Positions 52,161 through 60,436 of a stretch of 64,000 nt of DNA are shown here, piece by piece. Position 1 is the first letter of the stretch. Each line of letters starts with the position of its first letter. The DNA comes from Ruminococcus sp. (GTDB taxonomy: Bacteria > Bacillota > Clostridia > Oscillospirales > Acutalibacteraceae). The stretch is from assembly GCA_017403985.1 (NCBI GenBank), contig JAFRDE010000018.1, positions 1 to 64,000 on the forward strand. The letters are read 5' to 3'. The position numbers and the translations under genes were made by a program. The notes beneath the pieces were generated by a model, which was not told the DNA's origin, made no database searches, and worked only from the letters and a program-made list of their open reading frames with translations.

Positions 52161-52703
52161 ATGCCGTCAGTATTTTTAAGCCCGTCGTTACAAGAGTGGA
52201 ACCCCTATGTCAACGGAGGTAATGAAGAATACTATATGAACCTCGTCGCCGACGCGATCGAGCCCTATCTGCGGGCGTCGGGGATCGCCTATGTCCGCAA
52301 CACGCCGAGCCAGACGCTCAGTCAGGCGATCGCACAGTCAAACGCGGGGAACTACGACCTGCACCTTGCGATCCATTCAAACGCCGCGGGAGAGCAGAAC
52401 AGCGGCAAGGTACGCGGGACGGACGTCTACTATTATCCGACAAGCGCCAAAGGCAAACGCGCCGCGGAAATCATCGCCGAGAACTACCGCGATATCTATC
52501 CCCTGCCCGACCGTGTCAAAACCGTCGCCTCGGCGGCGCTCGCGGAGCTTCGGCGCACCAAGGCGCCCGCCGTGCTGATCGAGACCGCCTACCACGATAA
52601 CCTTGCCGACGCGGAATGGATACAGGAGAACATCGGCGCGATCGGCAGAAACCTGGCGCAGAGCATCGCGCAAATTCTGAACGTGCCTTTTGTCGATTTA
52701 TAG
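52161..52703 (+). CDS. N-acetylmuramoyl-L-alanine amidase (Amidase_3-like)
   Basis: About 180 residues from ATG 52161, chosen because AGGAG lies 8 nt upstream; the longer frame has no site. No signal peptide remains with this start. The Amidase_3 pattern is visible: VFLSPSLQEWNPYVNGGNEEYYMNLVADAI, LHLAIHSNA (zinc His), and VLIETAYHDNLADAEWI (catalytic Glu). The usual first zinc histidine in a GHGG motif is not present; NGGNEE supplies the acidic ligand, and the first ligand is unclear. Short forms like this occur in Clostridia and may act in spore or mother-cell lysis, which I infer only weakly. Confidence 0.78.
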   Translation: MPSVFLSPSLQEWNPYVNGGNEEYYMNLVADAIEPYLRASGIAYVRNTPSQTLSQAIAQSNAGNYDLHLAIHSNAAGEQNSGKVRGTDVYYYPTSAKGKRAAEIIAENYRDIYPLPDRVKTVASAALAELRRTKAPAVLIETAYHDNLADAEWIQENIGAIGRNLAQSIAQILNVPFVDL

Positions 52704-52714
52704 TTGCATATAGG

Positions 52715-52913
52715 AGAAGCCGTGTGTTATAATGAAGTATACTACTAATCTCAAATAAAAACTGCAATTATCTATTGCGGTAAATATCGCATAGCCGCGT
52801 TGTCGAGTTTGACAGGCGGCAGCCTGCCTGCACTCTCCGCCTTGCTCTGCAAAATTTCCCGCCGATATCTATTTTGCACTTTTTAATTGAGATTAGTATA
52901 ACGCACGGCTTTT
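52715..52913. mobile_element. MITE-like element with long imperfect terminal inverted repeats
   Basis: The left end GAAGCCGTGTGTTATA...CTAATCTCAAATAAAAACTG and the reverse complement of the right end AAAGCCGTGCGTTATA-CTAATCTCAATTAAAAAGTG match over about 40 bp, apart from a 12-bp insertion in the left arm. The centre (about 100 bp) has no open frame. About 200 bp in all, between the amidase and LUD genes. Confidence 0.6.
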
Positions 52914-52936
52914 CGTGTATCAATGGAGGTAATATC

Positions 52937-53596
52937 ATGGAAGAAAATTTGATGAAAAGAATCAACAAAACGATGGAGCGTCTGCAGGCGAACAATATGG
53001 CGGCATATTACGTCGAGACCAAGGAAGAGGTCGTACCGCTCCTCAAGACCCTGATGAAAGAGGGCGAAACCGTCACCCACGGCGGTTCTGTCACGCTGGG
53101 CGAATGCGGCGTGATCGATATGCTGAACAGCGGCGACTACAACTATATCGCCCGCTCCAAGGCGAAAACTCCTGAGGAGATACAGGAGGTCTATCGCAAA
53201 GCGTATTTTGCCGACACCTATCTTGCCAGCGCCAACGCCGTCACCGAGGGCGGTCTGCTGTATAATGTGGACGGCAACAGCAACCGCGTATCGGCAATCC
53301 TCTTCGGGCCCAAGCAGGTCATCTTTATCTGCGGCTACAACAAGATCGTCAAGGATCTGGACGAGGCTGTCACACGCCTTAAGACCGTCGCCGCGCCGAA
53401 GAATACCAAGCGTCTGAACTGTGACACCTACTGCGCCAAGGAGGGCGAGTGTCTCGCGACGGGCGCGGACGCGTCGTATATGTGCGACGGCTGCAAGAGC
53501 GACGGACGCATCTGCTGCAACTATGTCGTCTCTGCGCGTCAGCGCCATAAGGACAGGCTGAAGGTCATCTTTGTCGGCGAGGAACTGGGTTATTGA
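52937..53596 (+). CDS. LUD-domain (lactate utilisation-like) protein
   Basis: 219 residues from ATG 52937 behind GGAGG; codons upstream belong to the MITE-like element. DUF162/LUD features: VTHGGSVTLGECGVIDML, ANAVTEGGLLYNVDGNSNRVSAI, GPKQVIFICGYNKIV. LutC/LutB-family proteins help oxidise lactate, but stand-alone LUD proteins of this type with a C-terminal cysteine cluster (CDTYCAKEGEC, CDGCKSDGRICC) have no firm function. The cysteines could bind an iron-sulfur cluster. It is a single-gene unit. Confidence 0.85.
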   Translation: MEENLMKRINKTMERLQANNMAAYYVETKEEVVPLLKTLMKEGETVTHGGSVTLGECGVIDMLNSGDYNYIARSKAKTPEEIQEVYRKAYFADTYLASANAVTEGGLLYNVDGNSNRVSAILFGPKQVIFICGYNKIVKDLDEAVTRLKTVAAPKNTKRLNCDTYCAKEGECLATGADASYMCDGCKSDGRICCNYVVSARQRHKDRLKVIFVGEELGY

Positions 53597-53710
53597 TCAG
53601 TTGTCCGTTTTCAGTTCATAGTTTTCAGTTATAATAACAAACACTAAAGTGTCCAAGACCATTTTTGCAGGGTATTATTCCCATCAAAACCGGTCACTGG
53701 TCACTAATAG
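53597..53710. repeat. Mixed repeat remnants between LUD and RsmF genes
   Basis: A TTTTCAGTTCATAGTTTTCAG tandem of another heptamer type, a degraded core B (AAACACTAAAGTGTCC) and a CACTGGTCACTAATAG arm that touches the RsmF Shine-Dalgarno. Confidence 0.45.
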
Positions 53711-53728
53711 AAACGGAGGCGAACCGGG

Positions 53729-55078
53729 ATGAAAATGAACGACTATTTCGCACGGATGAAAACCGTATTGGGAGACGATTACGACCGATTTCTTGATACG
53801 GTGGACAAACCGGCATACAAGGCGATCCGCGTCAACACGCTGAAGATCCTCCCCGAGGAGCTGCTGCCGCTGCTGCCCTTCGCGGGAGAGCAGGTGCCGT
53901 TCGCCGAAACGGGCTACTATGTAGACGTTGAAAAGCTCGGCAAGCATCCGCTGCATCACGCGGGCGCCTTCTATGTGCAGGAACCCTCGGCGATGAGCGC
54001 CGTTACCGCGCTGCATGTCGAACCCGGCGACAAGGTGCTTGACCTGTGCGCCGCTCCCGGCGGCAAAAGCACCCAGATCGCCGCCGCTTTAAGCGGTACC
54101 GGCTTGCTGTGGGCGAACGAGATCGTGCGTCCCCGCGCGCATATCCTGCTGTCGAATATCGAGCGCATGGGCGTCAAAAACGCCGTGGTGTCCAACATGA
54201 CGCCGGAAGCGCTCTGCACGAGGCTCGAAGGCTTCTTTGACAAGGTGCTGGTCGACGCGCCGTGCTCGGGCGAGGGGATGTTCCGCAAGGATAAGGAAGC
54301 CATCTATGAATGGTCGGTCGAGCACAGCCTTTCCTGTGCCGAGCGGCAGAAGGCGATCCTCGACTGCGCCGCGCGCGCGGTCAAGCCCGAGGGCGAGATG
54401 GTCTATTCCACCTGTACCTTCTCCCCCGACGAGAATGAAGGCGTCGTCACACACTTTTTGAAAGAACACCCGGAATTCGAGCTGATCGATACCGGATGCA
54501 AATTCGGTACGCCGACGCTGGATCACGCGATCCGCGTCTATCCCTTCCACGGCGGCGAGGGACATTTTGTCGCCAAGTTCCGCAAGACGAAGGGCAAGGC
54601 GTACAAAGGCAGGATGTTCCGCTACGTCGAACCGTCCCGCGAAGAACGAACAGAGATCGAGAAATTCGTGACCGAGATTTTACGCAACGTCAGTTTCCGC
54701 CATTATCATGTGATCGACGATCGCATCCTCAACCTGCCCGATACGGAGCTGCTGCCCGATATGGAGGGGATGAATATCCTGCGCGCGGGCGTCAAGCTGG
54801 GCGACTTCAAAAAGAACCGCATCGAGCCGCATCACAACCTCGCCACCTCGCTGACCCCGTATGAATTCAAGCGCAGGCTGATCACGGAATGCGGCGACAG
54901 TCTATGCGCCCGCTATATCAGCGGCGAAGAGCTGGAGATCGACACATGGATCAACGGCTGGGGCGTCGTCACGGTCAACGGCGTCACGCTGGGACTGGGC
55001 AAAGCGGTCGAAGGTCACCTGAAGAATAAATACCCGAAAGGACTGCGTACCCTCGCATGGAAAGACTTACAGATATAA
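53729..55078 (+). CDS. RsmF/NOP2-family rRNA 5-methylcytosine methyltransferase
   Basis: SAM-dependent enzyme of the RsmB/NOP family, 449 residues. An N-terminal substrate region leads to SAM motif VLDLCAAPGGKSTQ, motif IV DAPCSGEGMF and motif VI YSTCTFSPDENE; both conserved cysteines (release and nucleophile) are present. The C-terminal part (about 295-449) is of the RsmF/PUA-like type. Target inferred: a cytosine of 16S rRNA. Start ATG 53729 with GGAGGCG upstream. It overlaps the next methyltransferase gene by 22 bp. Confidence 0.92.
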   Translation: MKMNDYFARMKTVLGDDYDRFLDTVDKPAYKAIRVNTLKILPEELLPLLPFAGEQVPFAETGYYVDVEKLGKHPLHHAGAFYVQEPSAMSAVTALHVEPGDKVLDLCAAPGGKSTQIAAALSGTGLLWANEIVRPRAHILLSNIERMGVKNAVVSNMTPEALCTRLEGFFDKVLVDAPCSGEGMFRKDKEAIYEWSVEHSLSCAERQKAILDCAARAVKPEGEMVYSTCTFSPDENEGVVTHFLKEHPEFELIDTGCKFGTPTLDHAIRVYPFHGGEGHFVAKFRKTKGKAYKGRMFRYVEPSREERTEIEKFVTEILRNVSFRHYHVIDDRILNLPDTELLPDMEGMNILRAGVKLGDFKKNRIEPHHNLATSLTPYEFKRRLITECGDSLCARYISGEELEIDTWINGWGVVTVNGVTLGLGKAVEGHLKNKYPKGLRTLAWKDLQI

Positions 55079-55932
55079 GCACGATCAAGGATGTGATGGA
55101 GCGCCACGGCTTCACCTTTTCCAAGGCGCTGGGACAGAACTTTCTGATCAATCCGTCCGTGTGCCCGAGGATGGCGGAGGCTGCCATTGGAGAACACAAT
55201 CAGGAAACGTCCGTCGGAGTGCTGGAGATCGGTCCCGGTATCGGCGTGCTGACCAAAGAGCTGCTGCAAAGAGCAGACAAAGTCGTCGCGGTAGAGCTGG
55301 ACAAACGACTGCTGCCCGTCCTCGATGAAACGCTCGGCGAGTTCGATAACCTCAAGGTCGTCAACGCCGATGTGCTGGAGCTCGATCTGCACAAGCTGAT
55401 CGCCGAAGAATTCGATGGGATGGAGGTCGCGGTCTGCGCCAACCTGCCGTATTACATCACCTCCCCCGTGATCATGAAGCTGCTCGAGGACAGGCTGCCG
55501 ATCCGTTCGATCACCGTCATGGTGCAGAAGGAAGCCGCGGTACGGCTGTGCGCCGAGCCCGGTACGCGCGACAGCTCCGCGATCACCGTCGCGGTGCGGT
55601 ATTACTGCGATCCCGAGATGCTGTTCAAGGTGTCGTCCGGCTCCTTTATGCCCGCGCCGAAGGTGGACTCGGCAGTCATTCAATTGAAGCTCCGCGAGCC
55701 CGCCGTGCATCCGAAAAACGAAGAAACCTTTTTCATGGTGATCAAAGGCGCGTTCGCCCAACGGAGAAAGACCGTTTTAAATTCACTTTCTTCGTCGCTT
55801 TCCCTTGACAAGAACGCCGTTCGTGATATACTGAAAGCAGCGGCGGGAGTGGATGAGAACGCCCGCGCCGAGAGATTGACTCTCGAAGATTTCGCAAACA
55901 TATCCGACGCCGTCGATGATTGGAGCAACTGA
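55057..55932 (+). CDS. rsmA: 16S rRNA (adenine1518/1519-N6)-dimethyltransferase
   Basis: KsgA/RsmA dimethylates two adjacent adenines near the 3' end of 16S rRNA, a late step in 30S assembly. 291 residues with GQNFLINPSV, SAM motif LEIGPGIGVLT, and catalytic NLPYYITSPV. The ATG at 55057 lies inside the end of the upstream gene, so it is translationally coupled and has no clear Shine-Dalgarno. A one-base overlap links it to the small membrane protein gene downstream. Confidence 0.96.
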   Translation: MERLTDISTIKDVMERHGFTFSKALGQNFLINPSVCPRMAEAAIGEHNQETSVGVLEIGPGIGVLTKELLQRADKVVAVELDKRLLPVLDETLGEFDNLKVVNADVLELDLHKLIAEEFDGMEVAVCANLPYYITSPVIMKLLEDRLPIRSITVMVQKEAAVRLCAEPGTRDSSAITVAVRYYCDPEMLFKVSSGSFMPAPKVDSAVIQLKLREPAVHPKNEETFFMVIKGAFAQRRKTVLNSLSSSLSLDKNAVRDILKAAAGVDENARAERLTLEDFANISDAVDDWSN

Positions 55933-56144
55933 TGGAAAAGAAATATTTCACCATACTGGTTATTTTGATAGGATTGTTAGCTGTCAGCATCCTGCTGATG
56001 GGCGTCTCCCTGCTGCTGTCCGAAAAGGTATTCGGTCAGGTGTCCAGCTACATCGCGATTGCCTGTGTTGTTATTACGCTGGTAGGCGTCGTGCTTGTCA
56101 TACGCAGCAACCGCAAGCACAAGGATGACGACGGCGACGAATAA
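55932..56144 (+). CDS. Small two-helix membrane protein
   Basis: 70 residues from an ATG overlapping the rsmA stop codon (TGATG). Two hydrophobic helices (about 6-28 and 37-58) and a charged tail ending KHKDDDGDE. No family recognised. It is the last gene of the methyltransferase operon, closed by the hairpin at 56157-56182. Confidence 0.7.
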   Translation: MEKKYFTILVILIGLLAVSILLMGVSLLLSEKVFGQVSSYIAIACVVITLVGVVLVIRSNRKHKDDDGDE

Positions 56145-56156
56145 AACGGATCTCAC

Positions 56157-56182
56157 GCACCGCTGAAAGGCGGTGCTTTTTT
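56157..56182 (+). terminator. Terminator of the methyltransferase operon
   Basis: GCACCGC pairs with GCGGTGC over a TGAAAG loop, followed by TTTTTT. Confidence 0.9.
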
Positions 56183-56217
56183 GTAGCTGATAACGTGAGG
56201 ATTTCCGACGATAAACT

Positions 56218-56247
56218 TTGTTAAATAATTAACAATATGTCTATAAA
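56218..56247 (+). promoter_or_regulatory. Rex operator overlapping an adhE promoter
   Basis: TTGTTAA-ATAA-TTAACAA (56218-56235) is a perfect match to the Rex box TTGTTAA-N4-TTAACAA. It overlaps a possible promoter with TTGTTA as -35 and TATAAA (56242-56247) as -10, spacer 18. Rex would repress at low NADH/NAD ratio. Confidence 0.8.
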
Positions 56248-56285
56248 CATCAAAAAACCGCTCTTTTCTTTGGTGCTTATGCAAA

Positions 56286-56314
56286 TTGAATCCGCCTTTG
56301 GCATATGCTATACT
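56286..56314 (+). promoter_or_regulatory. Second promoter of adhE
   Basis: TTGAAT (56286-56291), 17-bp spacer, TATACT (56309-56314). Its leader contains the palindromic repeat at 56328-56382. Confidence 0.55.
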
Positions 56315-56327
56315 TAATGTAATGATT

Positions 56328-56382
56328 GCCATGGCAACCCTCCGCCCTTCGGGCACCTCCCTTAAGGTAACGGGAGGCTTGG
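56328..56382. repeat. Palindromic repeat in the adhE leader
   Basis: GGCAACCCTCCGCCCttcGGGC is followed by a CCTCCCTTAAGGtaACGGGAGG hairpin, related to the repeats at 11125 and 12510. It ends about 36 bp before the adhE ATG. Confidence 0.55.
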
Positions 56383-56418
56383 TTATGGTAATGACAATCG
56401 AAAAAAGGAGGAATTCCT

Positions 56419-59043
56419 ATGGATAAAGAAAAGTATTTGGTAGACAGCGTGGAAGCGCTGGAACGAAAGATCGCCGAAGTGCGCAAGGCGCAGGAAACAT
56501 TCAGCACCTTTACGCAGGAGCAGGTAGATGCGATCTTCAAAGCGGCGGCTCTCGCCGCGAACAAGGCACGGTTATCGCTCGCAAAGGATGCCGTCGCCGA
56601 GACCGGCATGGGCGTTGTCGAGGACAAAGTCATCAAGAACAACTATGCCGCCGAGTATATCTACAACGCTTATAAGGACACCAAGACCTGCGGCGTCGTA
56701 GAGGAAGATGAGTCGGCGGGCATCGTGCACATCGCCGAGCCGATCGGCGTGGTCGCGGCGGTCATTCCGACCACCAACCCGACCTCCACCGCGATCTTTA
56801 AGTGCCTGATCTCCTTAAAGACCCGCAACGGCATCATCATCTCCCCTCACCCGCGCGCGAAGAAAAGCACCATCGACGCGGCGAAGATCGTCCTCGACGC
56901 TGCCGTGAAGGCGGGCGCTCCCGAGGACATCATCGCGTGGATCGACGTGCCCTCTCTCGATATGACCAACACCCTGATGAAAGAGGCTGACATCATCCTC
57001 GCCACCGGCGGCCCCGGCATGGTAAAGGCGGCGTACAGCTCCGGCAAGCCTGCATTAGGCGTCGGCGCCGGCAACACCCCCGCCATCATCGACGAGAGCG
57101 CAGATATCGTCCTCGCGGTCAACTCTATCATCCACTCTAAGACATTCGACAACGGTATGATCTGCGCCTCCGAGCAGAGCGTGCATGTACCGTCGTCCAT
57201 CTATGACAAGGTCAAAAACGAGTTCAAATATCGCGGCTGCTATTTCCTCAAGCCCGACGAGCTGGACAAGGTTCGCAAGACCATCATCATCAACGGCTCC
57301 CTGAACGCGAAAATCGTCGGACAGAGCGCCTACAAGATCGCGAAGCTCTCCGGCGTGAATATTCCCGAGAACAGCAAGGTGCTGATCGGCGAAGTGCAGA
57401 GCGTCGATCTGAGCGAGGAATTCGCGCACGAAAAGCTCTCCCCCGTGCTGGCGATGTACAAATATGACACGATCGAAGAGGCGTTCAACAACGCCGAACA
57501 GCTGATCGCGGACGGCGGCTACGGTCACACCTCCTCCATCTACATCAACGAGCTGACCCGCAAGGATGTGCTCGACGAGTTCATAGAGCGCATGAAGACC
57601 TGCCGCATCGTGGTCAACACCCCCTCCTCGCACGGCGGCATCGGCGACATCTACAACTTCCGTCTGGCGCCCTCGCTGACCCTGGGCTGCGGCTCATGGG
57701 GCGGCAACTCGATTTACGAAAACGTCGGCGTGAAACACCTGCTGAACATCAAAACCGCGGCAAAGAGGAGGAACAACATGCTTTGGTTCAGAGCGCCTGA
57801 AAAGGTCTATATGAAACAGGGCTGTCTGAGCGTCGCTCTCGACGAACTCGGCAGCGTTATGAATAAGAAAAAAGCCTTCATCGTCACCGACAGCTTCCTG
57901 TACGCGAACGGCTACACCGCTCCGATCGAGAAAAAGCTCGATGAGATGGGAATCATGCACACCACCTTCAGCGAGGTCGCTCCCGACCCGACGCTGGGCT
58001 GCGCCAAGATGGGCGCGAAGATGATGGAGAGTTTCAAGCCTGACGTCATCATCGCGGTCGGCGGCGGTTCGCCGATGGATGCGGCGAAGATCATGTGGGT
58101 GCTGTACGAGCATCCCGAGGTCGACTTCGAAGATATGGCGATGCGCTTCATGGATATCCGCAAGCGCGTCTACACCTTCCCGCATATGGGCGACAAGGCG
58201 TATTTCATCGCCATCCCTACCTCCGCGGGCACCGGCAGCGAGGTAACGCCCTTCGCGGTCATCACCGATGAAGAGAGCGGCATCAAGTATCCGCTCGCGG
58301 ACTATGAGCTGATGCCGGATATGGCGATCGTGGACGCGGACATGATGATGAACGCGCCCAAGGGTCTGACCTCCGCCTCCGGCATCGACGCGGTATCTCA
58401 CGCGCTCGAAGCGTACGCCTCTATCATGGCGACCGACTACACAGACGGTCTGGCAATCCAGGCATTAAAAGTCCTGTTCGAATATCTGCCCAAGGCGTAT
58501 GAAAGCGCCGTCACCGGCGTTCCGAATAAAGAAGCCAGAGAGAAAATGGCAAACGCCGCTACCATGGCGGGCATGGCTTTCGCCAACGCTTTCCTCGGTG
58601 TGATGCACTCTATGGCGCATAAACTCGGCGCGTTCCACCACATCCCGCACGGCGTCGCGAACGCCCTGATGATGAACGAGGTGCTGATGTTCAACAGCAA
58701 GGAAGCGCCCACCAAGATGGGCACCTTCTCGCAATACGATCATCCGCACACCCTCAGGAGATACGCACAGATCGCCGAAGCGCTCGGTATCGGCGGCAAG
58801 GACGACAGCGAAAAGCTGCAGGGACTGCTCGACAGGATCACCGCCTTGAAGACGGAGATCGGCATCATGCCGACGATTCGCGACTATGTACCGGATGAAG
58901 AAGCCTTCCTCTCCACCCTCGACGAGATGTGCGAGCAGGCATTCGACGACCAGTGCACCGGCGCGAACCCGCGTTACCCGCTCATCGCGGAGATCAAGCA
59001 GATGTATCTCAACGCCTACTACGGCGAGCATAAAGACATTTAA
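56419..59043 (+). CDS. adhE: Bifunctional acetaldehyde-CoA/alcohol dehydrogenase
   Basis: Reduces acetyl-CoA to acetaldehyde and then ethanol, regenerating NAD during fermentation. 874 residues. The N-terminal aldehyde dehydrogenase has the thioester Cys 249 in NGMICASEQSV and a GPGMVKAAYSSGKPALGVGAGN nucleotide loop; after a linker (about 440-455) comes the iron alcohol dehydrogenase with GGGSPMDAAK, PTSAGTGSEVTPF, and iron ligands in GIDAVSHALEAY and HSMAHKLGAFHHIPHG. Start ATG 56419 behind AAGGAGG. A Rex box upstream fits redox control. An 11-bp gap leads to a kinase-like gene in the same operon. Confidence 0.97.
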   Translation: MDKEKYLVDSVEALERKIAEVRKAQETFSTFTQEQVDAIFKAAALAANKARLSLAKDAVAETGMGVVEDKVIKNNYAAEYIYNAYKDTKTCGVVEEDESAGIVHIAEPIGVVAAVIPTTNPTSTAIFKCLISLKTRNGIIISPHPRAKKSTIDAAKIVLDAAVKAGAPEDIIAWIDVPSLDMTNTLMKEADIILATGGPGMVKAAYSSGKPALGVGAGNTPAIIDESADIVLAVNSIIHSKTFDNGMICASEQSVHVPSSIYDKVKNEFKYRGCYFLKPDELDKVRKTIIINGSLNAKIVGQSAYKIAKLSGVNIPENSKVLIGEVQSVDLSEEFAHEKLSPVLAMYKYDTIEEAFNNAEQLIADGGYGHTSSIYINELTRKDVLDEFIERMKTCRIVVNTPSSHGGIGDIYNFRLAPSLTLGCGSWGGNSIYENVGVKHLLNIKTAAKRRNNMLWFRAPEKVYMKQGCLSVALDELGSVMNKKKAFIVTDSFLYANGYTAPIEKKLDEMGIMHTTFSEVAPDPTLGCAKMGAKMMESFKPDVIIAVGGGSPMDAAKIMWVLYEHPEVDFEDMAMRFMDIRKRVYTFPHMGDKAYFIAIPTSAGTGSEVTPFAVITDEESGIKYPLADYELMPDMAIVDADMMMNAPKGLTSASGIDAVSHALEAYASIMATDYTDGLAIQALKVLFEYLPKAYESAVTGVPNKEAREKMANAATMAGMAFANAFLGVMHSMAHKLGAFHHIPHGVANALMMNEVLMFNSKEAPTKMGTFSQYDHPHTLRRYAQIAEALGIGGKDDSEKLQGLLDRITALKTEIGIMPTIRDYVPDEEAFLSTLDEMCEQAFDDQCTGANPRYPLIAEIKQMYLNAYYGEHKDI

Positions 59044-59054
59044 GGAGGTTCACC

Positions 59055-59810
59055 ATGAGCAACCTGAATTATGAGATTTTAGCGCAGAGAAGCAACAAAG
59101 TCATATACAAAGACGGCGACACCACCCTCAAGGTATTTGACAACAATTTCAGCAAGGCGGAGATCCTCAACGAAGCGCTGAATCAGGCGCGCATCGAGGA
59201 AACGGGTCTGAGAGTACCGAAGCTGCTCGAGGTCAGCGTTATCGACGGCAAGTGGGCGATCCGTCTCGAATACGTCCCCGGCAAAACGCTGGCACAGCTG
59301 ATGGAGGAAAATCCCGATAAGCTCGATGAATACCTCGACCTCTTTGTCGACATCCAGAAAGAGATCTTCAGCAAGGAGGCTCCCCTGCTGAACAAGATCA
59401 AGGACAAATTCAACCGCAAGATCAGCATGAGCCGCTTTGACGCGACCACCCGCTATGAGCTGCACACGCGCCTTGACAGTATGAAGGATCACAAGAAGAT
59501 CTGCCACGGCGACTTTACCCCGTCCAACATCATCATCACCCCCGGCGGGGACTACTATATCCTCGACTGGTCACACGTCACTCAGGGCAACGCCGCAGCC
59601 GACGCCGCGCGCACCTATATGCTGTTCTGTCTTAAGGGCATGGATGAGATCGCTGAAAAGTACCTGAACCTCTTCTGCAAAAAGACCGACACCGCCAAGC
59701 AGTACGTCCAGCGCTGGATGCCCATCGTCGCCTGCACGCAGAGCGTCAAGGGCAAGGAGAGCGAACAGGAGTTCCTCGAGCGCTGGGTCAATGTGGTAGA
59801 ATATGAATGA
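59055..59810 (+). CDS. APH/choline-kinase-fold phosphotransferase of unknown substrate
   Basis: 251 residues with the aminoglycoside phosphotransferase fold: a short N-lobe (VIYKDGDTTLKVFDN), the linker LEYVPGKTLAQLM, the catalytic loop HGDFTPSN (H151, D153) and the metal-binding ILDWSH (D171). The residues for phosphate transfer are intact. It follows adhE by 11 bp behind AAGGAGG, so they are cotranscribed. Real aminoglycoside resistance is unlikely in such a setting; a small alcohol, sugar or amine substrate is more plausible, but nothing here proves it. Confidence 0.8.
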   Translation: MSNLNYEILAQRSNKVIYKDGDTTLKVFDNNFSKAEILNEALNQARIEETGLRVPKLLEVSVIDGKWAIRLEYVPGKTLAQLMEENPDKLDEYLDLFVDIQKEIFSKEAPLLNKIKDKFNRKISMSRFDATTRYELHTRLDSMKDHKKICHGDFTPSNIIITPGGDYYILDWSHVTQGNAAADAARTYMLFCLKGMDEIAEKYLNLFCKKTDTAKQYVQRWMPIVACTQSVKGKESEQEFLERWVNVVEYE

Positions 59811-59957
59811 TTAGGAATGAGAAATGAGGAATTAGGAATTTCGGGAAACGCTGACGCGTTTTGATTTGTATTTTCCTTTGGTTATCACATATAATCGGGT
59901 GCGGGTGGAGCCTTCCATCAATTCCTAACTCCTAATTCCTAACTCCTAACTCAATTA
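59811..59957. repeat. Complete arm-core element, inverted orientation
   Basis: Left arm TTAGGAATGAGAAATGAGG and onward; core B GGGAAACGCTGACGCGTTTT; core A ATCGGGTGCGGGTGGAGCC; right arm AATTCCTAACTCCTAATTCC and onward. Arms match each other. Confidence 0.75.
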
Positions 59958-59990
59958 TCTCTCACTTATGATCGGAAAGGAACTTCAAAT

Positions 59991-60383
59991 ATGCCCCCTC
60001 TCTCCCCCGGTATCACCAACGAAAAGTCCGTCGCCGTCACGCTCGCTAACACCGCGCTCGCCATGGGCAGCGGTACCCTGCGGGTATTCGCTACACCGGC
60101 GATGATCGCGCTTTGCGAGGGCTGCTGTGCCGAATCGATCGAAGATCTGCTCGACGAGGGCATGACCTCGGTCGGCATAAAAGTCGATATCGAGCACATC
60201 GCCGCCTCGCCCTTAGGCGCGTCGATCCTGTGCAAAAGCAGGCTGATCACCGTCGACGGCAGGAGGCTCGACTTTGAGGTCGAGGTCTACGATAACGCCG
60301 ACCTGATCGGCAAAGGCAGACACACGCGCTTTATCGTGGACGCGGACAGGTTCGTCAATAAAACCTATTCAAAACTGCAATAA
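59991..60383 (+). CDS. FlK-like acyl-CoA thioesterase
   Basis: 130-residue hotdog-fold protein. The catalytic triad of fluoroacetyl-CoA thioesterase FlK (Thr, Glu, His) is matched by T35 in VFATPAMIALCE, E43 and H69 in VDIEHIAASPLG, with the same spacings (8 and 26 residues). The rest follows the family: an LSPGITNEKSVAVT start and VYDNADLIGKGRHTRFIV end. It hydrolyses an acyl-CoA of unknown chain; detoxification of a poor acyl-CoA or fatty-acid balance are both possible. Start ATG 59991 with AAAGGAA upstream. Confidence 0.85.
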   Translation: MPPLSPGITNEKSVAVTLANTALAMGSGTLRVFATPAMIALCEGCCAESIEDLLDEGMTSVGIKVDIEHIAASPLGASILCKSRLITVDGRRLDFEVEVYDNADLIGKGRHTRFIVDADRFVNKTYSKLQ

Positions 60384-60388
60384 ACACC

Positions 60389-60427
60389 AAGACCGCCTGC
60401 GGAATTTCTCCGCAGGCGGTCTTTTGA
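60389..60427. terminator. Bidirectional terminator between thioesterase and PrsW-like genes
   Basis: AAGACCGCCTGCGGA pairs with TCCGCAGGCGGTCTT over a 5-nt loop, followed by TTTG on the plus strand; A-rich sequence precedes it. Confidence 0.85.
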
Positions 60428-60436
60428 TAAAAAGAA

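Noticed and set aside
59055..59810. Aminoglycoside resistance gene
   Set aside because: Only the kinase fold is shared; the gene is in an adhE operon, has native codon use and no mobile context.
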